NCBI GenBank assembly: GCA_964019055.1
Contig: OZ025206.1
Span: 28,146,128 to 28,210,127 of the forward strand
From: Anthopleura xanthogrammica
Taxonomy: Eukaryota; Cnidaria; Anthozoa; Actiniaria; Actiniidae
DNA: 64,000 nt
Direction: 5' to 3'
Below are positions 56,261 through 64,000 of this stretch, piece after piece. Within the stretch, counting starts at the first letter, position 1. Every line of letters begins with the position of its first letter. The position numbers and the translations under genes are program-made. The notes beneath the pieces are model-generated. The model searched no databases and was not told the origin of the DNA. It was given only the letters and a program-made list of their open reading frames with translations.

Positions 56261-56817
56261 TAAAAAACAAAAGTAAAAAAATGTAAATTAGGTAGTTAGA
56301 CAGACAGAAAGATAGAGGAAAGCGTAGGGGAAATACAGAGAGAGGTTGGTAAGGGGATAATTCTTTTGAGATTTCCCACCACTATTTAGATTTAGAAGCA
56401 TTTTCATCACTAGTGATTAAAATATTTCAAACACCGGCCAACCTATAATCGTGTTTCATTGGGGTTTCAAAGCCATACACGTGGTACGAATGGTGCGCTC
56501 ACATTGGTTGATTAGTTCATGAATTATTAATGAGTTTGAGAACTGTAGATCTACCCCCGATGTATCTCGGGATACTGTAAAGCAGTATTTTGAATGGTCA
56601 GTTGATAATTGTATGCCATGTAATGTTTCTAATTATCAAATTCATTAATATTCATAAGGCCAAACACAATAGAAAATCACAACCATGACCGAGTTTTTAA
56701 ATCGGCAAGAGATTCGTCCTGATTTGCGTACAACTTTAACTCAGATTTTCTCGGCGAAAAGTGCTTTTATCTTAAAAATTTAAGTAATACATGACCTAAC
56801 TATCCTAAACCTTTGAT

Positions 56818-56939
56818 AAGTGAGATAAAACATTCGCGTCCGACCTTTATGGGGCTAAAGAGGCTCGCCTGCGGCTCGCCATTTTAAATCCCCATAAAGG
56901 TCTCTCGCTCATGTTTTATCTATCTCATGTAATGAGATA
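56818..56939. repeat. Foldback element with GGCTCGCC apex
   Basis: agtgagataaaacat...gacctttatgggg pairs with ccccataaaggtc...atgttttatctatctcat; apex ggctcgcctgcggctcgcc. Confidence 0.7.
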
Positions 56940-57062
56940 TGTCTTCAAAAAAGATCTAAAGAAAGCCATAGTCCGATAGATAACATCAAGCAGGTACTCT
57001 AACTTCAATGAGCACATTGTTTAGGAATAAACTACTAGAAGCTATGTAATCGGTGTCTATTT

Positions 57063-57461
57063 GTGGTCATTTCTAGTCTCAGGAAAGAAGGTTATTGCCA
57101 AGCAGAAATTGATTACTTATTTACTGCGATAGTTTTATCCAAGCTTACTTACGGACTTAGTATTTATGCCGCTTCAAAGTCAGAGCCCACAACTGTACAG
57201 AATTTTCTTCGCCGCTGCTACAAGCGTAATTACATGTCATATCTTATAGACATACATGAGCTAGTAGAGAAATCTGACCGTGCTATTTTTCACAAAGCTA
57301 GTAAAGCAAGCCATCTTTTATATGAGCTACTGCCTACCAAGAAGGAGTCGTCTTTTAGACTGAGGAAAATTAGTAGCCTTTTATCTATAATAAATACAGA
57401 GCGTTTTAAATATTTTTTTATTAATAGGCTGTATTTTAAATATAATTCATATATTAATTAG
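57063..57461 (+). pseudogene. LINE reverse-transcriptase C-terminal domain fragment
   Basis: 132-codon open fragment: LRKEGYCQAEIDYLFTAIVL, LTYGLSIYAAS, VQNFLRRCYKR, LVEKSDRAIF, then TERFKYFFINRL..KYN. This is the conserved end of a non-LTR RT family that I know from anthozoan genomes. The 3' UTR with AATAAA and an ATT tail follows to 57618. 5' truncated, as expected from incomplete reverse transcription. Confidence 0.8.
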
Positions 57462-57559
57462 CTATTATTTAAATGTTATAGATATATATATTATCTCTTA
57501 ATTTTTAGATTTTTTCGTAAACTGGTTGTTATGTATTTTTACTAATTGTTAAATAAAGA

Positions 57560-57561
<2 letters not shown>

Positions 57562-57619
<58 letters not shown>
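57562..57619. repeat. ATT microsatellite, LINE tail
   Basis: Pure TTA/ATT repeat directly after the LINE poly(A) signal. Confidence 0.9.
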
Positions 57620-57776
57620 CAAAGGAAGAGACACCATAATTACCATGTCGGAGGTGACGTCGCGGTCCATGACCCTTAACCGGAAGTCGCTCTAATTGGA
57701 GGATTACAGAAAAGAGAGATATATAAGAACTTGTGTATGAGTGTTTGTTACCTTAGTTTCTTGATAACGTTTGAAC

Positions 57777-57863
57777 ATGACAGAGGTACGTTTTAAGACT
57801 CCCCCTACCATAATGATAGCAGGCTCAACTCAGTCAGGAAAAAAAGGTGCTATATCTAACTAA
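57777..57863 (+). pseudogene. N-terminal P-loop ATPase fragment
   Basis: Reads TPPTIMIAGSTQSGKKGA: a Walker A motif GxxxxGK with Lys where Thr or Ser is expected, in a run of A that suggests a frameshift. The style resembles small ATPases of large virus-like DNA transposons (Polinton/Maverick lineage). Assignment is tentative. Confidence 0.45.
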
Positions 57864-57878
57864 AGGTAAAGAAACTAT

Positions 57879-58101
57879 ATTTAACGTCGGTAGTTCCTTC
57901 AGCTAATTGGCTGGTATCAATGGAAGCCGACGGTGCGCACTTTACCCCCTCTCTCCGTCAGTGCTCTGTTTTAAGAGTATTCAAAACTGAAGCTACACGG
58001 ATTAGAAAGAAGTCGAAACAGACGTGGAGATCCTGAGGATCGAACCATGAACCTGTAGCTCCAAAGGCTGCGCACTACCCAACTGAACTACGCCTGCTCC
58101 T
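57879..58101 (-). mobile_element. tRNA-derived SINE with 11-bp target duplication
   Basis: Flanked by AAAGAAACTAT at 57868-57878 and 58102-58112. Minus strand has A box TAGTTCAGTTGG (58090-58079) and a perfect B box GGTTCGATCC (58046-58037). It interrupts the P-loop ORF. Confidence 0.8.
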
Positions 58102-58104
58102 AAA

Positions 58105-58200
58105 GAAACTATGAAACGTTTAGATCATATCGAAGATCTTTTAATGGGTGACATGTTTAAGATTGTTTACTGTTATGGACCCAATCCTTTAAATAATTGA
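58105..58200 (+). pseudogene. Downstream piece of the P-loop ATPase ORF
   Basis: Reads LDHIEDLLMGDMFKIVYCYG then a stop. The K.VYCYG stretch matches what usually follows the first helix in such ATPases. Separated from the Walker A piece by the SINE. Confidence 0.4.
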
Positions 58201-58542
58201 TATCTGAAATCCTTCTCTCCATAATCGTAGAACAAATTGGTTCCGTAGGTAAATTCTTGAAGATGAATGTTAAACTTCGATCTCTTGGCTCTTAATTTGC
58301 AACGGATCTGGACAAAGGATCTGAGTCACGCTGAGTCACGATTTGGGACCTCTTATTCGCACCATTTTCCCCCAAACTAAATACTATGATAACTTTAGCC
58401 AATCCTTTCCGCCATTTCGATAATACAAAAGCAAATCAGCTATGGAATCGGAATCGTGTGGACCAATCAGAGCGACATCCGGTTAAGGGTCATGGACCGT
58501 GACGTCACTTCCGACATGGTAATGATGACGTATCTCCCTTTG

Positions 58543-58571
58543 ATAATAATAATAATAATAATAATAATAAT
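58543..58571. repeat. AAT microsatellite
   Basis: Pure AAT run next to the right TIR. Confidence 0.9.
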
Positions 58572-58630
58572 AGCTTGGTTCGTCGTTGATCGTATGTTAG
58601 AATGACCTTGATGAGGCTCTTAGTCTTCAT

Positions 58631-58678
58631 CTCAAAACCTGATAAAACACTCCTACTCGTTTATTAAACAGTACTTGA
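58631..58678. repeat. Fragment of the 16264 foldback family
   Basis: cctgataaaacactcctactcgtttattaaacagtac is the reverse complement of the start of the element at 16264. Confidence 0.6.
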
Positions 58679-59137
58679 AGCACATTTACCTCTAATAAGA
58701 ATGTCAATATTCTTTATATAAACAACACTAATAAGGATGAGAACTTTAAATAAAGTATTCATCCTCAATATATATATAGTATTATTCATATGAAGAATAC
58801 TTATGAAGAAGACTTTATCGGGTATAAAGGTCTATGCACGTGAAGTGTATAGCCGCTCCAATAGCGCTTTCCACACGTCACGATGATGCATTATGCGATT
58901 GAAATGCAGACAAGCCAAGCTCAGAACACATGTTAATATGCTGGAACAATGTTGTTTTTTTTTTGTCTTTTTGTTTCTAATATTTCGTGGAAAAACTACG
59001 GTTTTCGACTATTATTGATCTTCTTTTCCTTGTAACCGAAGCCTTTTTACAAAGTTTGTCCGCATTTCGATCCCACAAGGCTTTGCGATATCTACTTTTA
59101 GTAGCCGTGAAAAATGCTATTTGACCAAAGGCTTGTG

Positions 59138-59306
59138 AATAGACCTTTTTAGCTTCGTTGTTTGTTGTGCCCATTTCAGACCATGTGATGCCCCTCTTGG
59201 GAGCTGATTCTTTCATGTGTAAATATTTTAACAAAAGAACATTTCTCAAGGGAATGTCATGTGGTCTGAAATGGGCAATTTGCATACGAAGCTAAAAAGG
59301 TCTATT
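59138..59306. mobile_element. Foldback MITE
   Basis: AATAGACCTTTTTAGCTTCG at the left and its complement at the right; inner stem gcccatttcagaccatgtga / tcatgtggtctgaaatgggc. Confidence 0.7.
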
Positions 59307-59594
59307 ATTCATGAGTTTTTGAAACACTTTCTAAACGGAAAGAAGTACGGAAGGGCCATATTTTCCAAATAAAAAACTATTCTCATTTCATAAGATTGCA
59401 GTAAATGGCTTATTGTTGTAAAGGAGCTCTTTTTGTGGCACTGCTTCGCGAAGCAGTACCACTATGCTATCGAGCGATGTCCGTGAGTAAGTAAACTTTA
59501 CACAGGAACCCCAAATATCAAAAAAGATGTCAACCGAAACGATCAATACCTTCTCGGATCTTCTCGAAAACTATAATAAAGTTCGGAACTCCTC

Positions 59595-59804
59595 GATTTA
59601 GAAACATCTTGGTTACAATATTTAAACAACATGTCTATGCAAGGAACATGGGCTGATCATATCATAATACAAGCTGTGGCCGACGCAATAAATTTAAAGA
59701 TTCATATAATCGAATGAAATGAAAATTATTCTGAAATGACCTTGGTTGAAGCACAAAATGCAGTACACAGTGTACCTCTTCCTATCGCAAGATCGCAAGA
59801 TAAC
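59595..59804 (+). pseudogene. OTU-like cysteine protease fragment
   Basis: Reads WLQYLNNMSMQGTWADHIII then QAVADAINLKIHIIE, a TGA, and more in the same frame (SEMTLVEAQ). W..YL..M...GTWGDH..LQA.A.......I..I is the C-terminal half of OTU domains including the catalytic-region His context. 5' part absent, one internal stop. OTU domains are often carried by transposons. Confidence 0.5.
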
Positions 59805-59809
59805 TGAGG

Positions 59810-60638
59810 TTTGAAAGCGGAACTGATTTAAAAAAATAGGTATAATTTAGCGCGATTTCCATTTATACCATTTATGTATGGTTCTATCTTCATATTCCAC
59901 TATATTTCACCTAATACAAAACATATAAACGACATCTTATCACCACATCCAAAACTCACGAAATGGACATCTTGTACCAATTTCTTTAACACTATAAATC
60001 CCATTACTAGCAGTGCCACATGCGCTTTATAAGCGCTGTTTTTTATCAGGTGAACGGAATCGTAATATTTTAAATTTTCTATCTTTGTTAGCTTATTGCG
60101 CTTAGACTTCGTTTCCATTCTTTTCTTTTGACTCATTTCCGGCTTAGAGCGTGATCAAAGAAAATCAATAAATCCCTCCAAAGAGAAAGTTCTTCAGTTT
60201 TCAGGCATTTGTCTTGGCTAATTTAGGGCTTATTATACTTGAGGGAGGTAAGTAAATTAATGTTTACTCCCCGGTAACCATGGGAACAAACAAGAGTCTT
60301 CTTGAGCATATACTACCGACTTCCGTCCGGAAAATACAATAGCTTGGTTCCTGCCTCTCTCGGCTTGAAATCCGGCAATTGAATATAAACAGATTGGCAA
60401 AAAATTTAGCTTGAGAGTCACCTGCAGAAATGAGAGATTGAGAAATGCAGATGATCATGACTAAGAGACAAGAATAAGAGGAAAAAGTTATGAAGATCGC
60501 AAAACACTCAAGAATATTATTTATTTTTTATTCTTGCGATTTATTCTTATCACAGCTTACTTTTGGATATATCTTCTGTTTTGACAATTTTTACGTTTTG
60601 TATGCAGTTCAACATATAGTTATTTTACCACCGCAATT
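59810..60638. other. Spacer downstream of P4
   Basis: Contains minus-strand frames 60136-59900 and 60458-60264 that I cannot support as genes, and sequence next to P4 exon 9 that is homologous to the P2/P3 3' flanks. Confidence 0.5.
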
Positions 60639-60699
60639 CTATCCAGTCCGATTCTCACGCTCAAGTTGTTTAGGGGAAAATACGTCATCTGGAGTGCAC
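60639..60699 (-). CDS. P4 exon 9, short terminal exon
   Basis: 61 nt including TAG. Acceptor attttttctcttcag|G completes a Lys codon, then CTPDDVFSPKQLERENRTG. The frame, the Cys and FSPKQ.ERE are conserved with P2/P3. Intron 8 here (60700-62882) carries a 1.57-kb repeat element and a long tetranucleotide array. Confidence 0.75.
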
Positions 60700-60770
60700 C
60701 TGAAGAGAAAAAATAAATAAAAATCATAATATCAATAACCGTTATCACTTCTGCCTGCAAATGCCATAAT

Positions 60771-62340
60771 AGCGGAGCTCCCGCGCGGGCCGAAGGCCTA
60801 CGCGAGCGGAGCACCATACTTAAGAAAAAATGGTAACCCATAGAGTTGATTTTTCATGGCTTGATTACGTCATCACTTTGTCCATACATACATACGTCCG
60901 TCCGTGCACCACTATGCACAGGGTTCCCGCTTGCTTTGCTTACTCACAAATGCACAGAAAAAATCGCAAAAATGTAGTCAAAGATGGATCAAGAAGTATT
61001 TTTTACTTATTTTTGCAATGCGAAAAATACACTTAATCGAAGTCATGTCTGTCTTAAAGTGAACAAAAACAATGTTTCGACTTTAACGACTTGCTAAAGA
61101 AGATTTAGCGAGGGAAGATTCTTAATCTTACGATGAAGTTTCGTGACTGAAACTTCAGTGAGAGAAAAAGTGGCATGTAGACCAGAAAAACCTGATTATA
61201 CTGCAAGAATGATATTTCAGTTCCGTAGACAACACTTCATAGAAGGTAAATTCATTAATGTTAACTAATATTTTGTAAACAATCGACAAAAAATGTGTAA
61301 ATTAGCTGGAGAAACTCTCGACAAACCAAGGACGTAAAAAATAAAGGCTAAGACTTAAGGCGCGATTACACGGTTGCAAGAGCGTTTACACGGTGCAACG
61401 GAGATGCAATCGTGGCCAAAAGTAGAAACGAATTCTACTTTTCGCAACGATTGCTCCAACTTGTCTCGCAACATTTTTCAAATTGCGCTGTAGGTTACAC
61501 AGTTAGTGCAATGCTTCGTGCAACTTGTGTCGCATCGCCGTTGCGAGACAAGTTGCAGAGAAAATTGCACCGTGTAATCGCGCCTTTAGTAAAAAGACTT
61601 TAGCTTAGTTCTTTGAAAAAATATATTTGACGGCCAGCGAGCTTCACGCGCGGAATTCTGATGTCAAAACAAGATTCCATATTTCATGATTATATTGATA
61701 TTTTGACATTTATAGATAAGTTATTTTAATGTTGAATAAAATATGAAAAAGGAATATATATTACACCAAATATTCGCTATTTATCGGGCTTTTCCAGCTA
61801 TTATTATTACACAATCGCAAAAATGATGAGCTCTTTTTTTTAAGCTTATGTTTTTGTAAGATATTTAACTTGATAATAAAGTTAAGAATAAATCTGAAAA
61901 AAAACTTTTCAAAGACCAATTACTAACAAAGAAAATTATTATCTTGCATTAATGAATATGTCTCTTGTTGCATGTGAAGTTCAAGTGAATGTAAGCTTAT
62001 GCTTATCAGCAATATTTTTCGACAAATTTCAGTGTAGTTGCACTTTCCACCCAAAAAAATCGTATAACTTTACATTTGCTGAATAAAATCCTTTGTTCTA
62101 TACATATATGTGTTCATATATTCTATAATCTATAAAAAAAAAAATGCGAATTGAAAAGTTTTCTATGCTTTTGAAGGCTGAAAATAATGGTTTTTCTTTC
62201 AGTTTTTCCTTCTGGATTCTGGTAAAGAAATGGTCACGCTGTAACCGGCCTTATTCCGCGTCACACAATTGTCACGTTTTTAGCACTATATATATAATTT
62301 ATGGGAGCTCCGCTTTTAGGCAGTGCCTAAATCTATATAC
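60771..62340 (+). mobile_element. Longest copy of the AGCGGAGCTCC repeat family, in P4 intron 8
   Basis: Starts AGCGGAGCTCCC and ends GGGAGCTCCGCT (62303-62314) plus a subterminal TTTAGGCAGTGCCTAAA hairpin and TCTATATA shared by all copies. No transposase frame. A PIF/Harbinger-like MITE is nested at 61358-61585. Confidence 0.7.
61358..61585. mobile_element. PIF/Harbinger-like MITE with TTA target duplication
   Basis: 228 bp, ends AGGCGCGATTACACGG and complement, flanked by TTA at 61355-61357 and 61586-61588. The related repeat copy at about 33118 (aagacttagtaaaaag) is the empty site. A 3-bp TWA duplication is typical of PIF/Harbinger. Confidence 0.75.
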
Positions 62341-62496
62341 TACAAAAATGTATAATGTAATATGACGTCTGCTACAAATAAACATACACATTATGTAGCT
62401 TCATGACAAGGCTTTAACTGTTTTGGAAAACTTTTTTTTGTTTCAATTTAGCGCGAAAAAATTTAAACGTTTCTCAAAATCCTCTCAAATATTTTG

Positions 62497-62805
62497 AATG
62501 AATGAATGAATGAATGAATGAATGAATGAATGAATGAATAAATGAATGAATGAATGAATGAATAAATGAATGAATGAATGAATGAATGAATGAATGAATG
62601 AATGAATGAATGAATGAATGAATGAATGAATGAATGAATGAATGAATGAATGAATGAATGAATGAATGAATGAATGAATGAATGAATGAATGAATGAATG
62701 AATGAATGAATGAATGCATGAATGCATGAATGCATGAATGCATGAATGCATGAATGCATGAATGAATGAATGAATGCATGAATGCATTCATTCATTCATT
62801 CATTC
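62497..62805. repeat. (AATG)n microsatellite in P4 intron 8
   Basis: About 300 bp of AATG/GAATG repeat with a distal (GCATGAAT)n variant and a terminal inversion to (ATTC)n. Long frames on the minus strand are artefacts. Confidence 0.95.
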
Positions 62806-62882
62806 AAGAAGAAATGTATTTAAAGAGCCCCGTACATAACGTGATGGCTTTAAAAAAATAAGTTTATCAGATGTTCACTTAC

Positions 62883-63416
62883 TTTTCCTTTTTTTTGGCT
62901 TTAGGTGCTGGACATTTCAAAGCATATAGATCCTCTAACTTATAGCCTTGAAATTCCTCCTTGAGTTCGGTTTCTAGTTTTCCCTTGTTTTTCTTGAGGT
63001 ATTTTCGTACCATACAGATAAACCTGTGTTGTCGAGGAGAGATACTTTTCTTCAGAACGTTCAAAACTTTCTGCACTCCGTCTTTACCCCACTTCATACA
63101 TTGGGCGATTTCTTCAGCGTTCTCATCCTTGTGGTTGCAGATATACTCCCTATTGATATCACTGTTCATCAAACACAGGCGATGGTAACCTTGTTCGTCA
63201 GCTACTTTGTACCAGGCCTTCTTTATGTGGTCATCTTTCATGTACAAATACCCAATGACATCGGCGCAGCTTTTCTGAACACTCTCTAAATATTCAGATT
63301 CTTTTAAATTTTTTATAATATCGTCCATAGACGAAGATCCATCCTTACATGGACGAAAAACAGCTTGATTAAGAATATGGATTTTTCTCGCGAAGCACTC
63401 CAAAAAAAATGGTATC
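62883..63416 (-). CDS. P4 exon 8, diverged Cys-rich domain
   Basis: 534 nt, phase 2 to 2, acceptor ctgtctctcttttctttag|G, donor GAAAA|GTAAGT. It is a clearly older paralog: most positions differ from P2/P3, but IPF..CF, GYLYMKDDHIK, AWYKVADEQGYHRLCLMN, REYIC and GVQKVLNVLKKSISP line up. The seven domain cysteines are kept and one extra appears (QCMKWG). The C-terminus is Lys-rich (PKAKKKEK). Exons 1-7 lie beyond the right edge. Confidence 0.85.
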
Positions 63417-64000
63417 CTAAAGAAAAGAGAGACAGTGGGAGAGAGTCGTTAAACAAGATATAGATAAATTAGCCTTTTTTTCATTGTGTACACCTGTATA
63501 ACAATTAAAAAAAAAAACTAAATTTCAATGCCTCCAATTTTTTTTACTATTTCAACACAGGTTAATGTACTTTACAGAAGAAGAAACTAGCGTTTACCAT
63601 TTCTTGTTAGCAACTTTAGTTCGCGAGATCTAAATATTCAAGTTTCAAGTTTATGCTAATTTGGACTTTCATGACGTCATACTCTCAACTCACAGTTTGT
63701 TTCAATATAGATGTCAGTATAATTCTGAGAGTATTAAATAAATGCAGTTTACTTGCATTCAAAATAGGAAACATAAAAAAGCACACACTGCTGTTGCTAT
63801 GGCAATTTACTGGTGTCCAGGCCCCTAACAACATTTTTAGCTTTCCTGCGATTTATTTTTTATTTTTCAGCTTGAGCAAAAATTGTTTGATTAACTTTTT
63901 GCCTATGACCATAACATATATTCTAACTAAGTCTCATTTTTTAAATTTTAGGTAGGGGTAGCCTGGAACCGAGACTGTTGCTATGAGAACTGATTTGTAT
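63417..64000 (-). other. P4 intron 7 (partial)
   Basis: AT-rich, non-coding as far as can be seen. A 100-aa plus frame at 63653-63955 has no recognisable features. Confidence 0.6.

Larger units (their letters stand above)
57620..58542. mobile_element. TIR element with about 85-bp ends, broken P-loop ORF and nested SINE
   Basis: Left end CAAAGGAAGAGACACCATAA..., right end the complement of ...CATTACCATGTCGGA with long similarity (ccatgtcgga.gtgacgtc.cggtccatgacccttaaccgga). ATT/AAT repeats flank both ends. Contains the P-loop fragments at 57777-57863 and 58105-58200 and a SINE at 57879-58101. Confidence 0.65.

Noticed and set aside
59900..60136. 78-aa minus frame near P4
   Set aside because: Lys-rich start and Cys/Phe-rich end, no splice or family support.
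62463..62795. Three overlapping His/Ser/Phe/Ile frames
   Set aside because: Translations of the (AATG)n repeat inside P4 intron 8.

Overview
The window is eukaryotic, intron-rich, AT-rich animal DNA full of transposon debris. The repeat content (tRNA-derived SINEs, CR1/L2-type LINE 3' ends, many hairpin and TIR elements, a Crypton-type tyrosine recombinase) looks to me like an anthozoan cnidarian, possibly a stony coral. That taxon call is inference from remembered repeat styles, not proof.

The main content is a tandem array of at least four paralogous genes, all on the minus strand, of a family I do not recognise. I call them P1 to P4 from left to right. P2 (32245 to 12278) and P3 (49561 to 38038) are complete. 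P1 is cut by the left edge (exons 1 and 2 visible). P4 is cut by the right edge (only its last two exons visible). I assembled nine exons per gene by hand. Every junction is GT-AG, every phase agrees (1,1,0,0,1,0,2,2), and the frames are open in both complete copies, giving 662 aa (P2) and 663 aa (P3). The product has a signal peptide, an acidic N-terminal linker, a helical middle with three hydrophobic segments and a basic patch, and a Cys-rich C-terminal domain. A short last exon adds about 20 residues and the eighth conserved cysteine of that domain.

P2 and P3 differ almost only by amino-acid replacements in exons 2 to 4, and more than in the short intron between exons 3 and 4. This suggests diversifying selection. 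P1 and P3 are nearly identical over about 5 kb although P2 lies between them, which suggests recent duplication, gene conversion or an assembly effect.

Layout: 1-2281 P1 5' part; 2282-12277 spacer; 12278-32245 P2, whose intron 5 (16879-24495) holds a Crypton element with a 538-bp-arm palindrome, a candidate antisense two-exon secreted-protein gene, MITEs and an ATGCAAAT-bearing tandem array; 32246-38037 spacer; 38038-49561 P3; 49562-60638 spacer with LINE fragments, foldback elements, an OTU-like fragment and a TIR element carrying a broken P-loop ORF; 60639-64000 P4 3' part.

The spacers and introns are paralogous between units, so the copies act as natural empty/filled-site controls for several mobile elements. 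No rRNA, intact tRNA gene or CRISPR array was seen.
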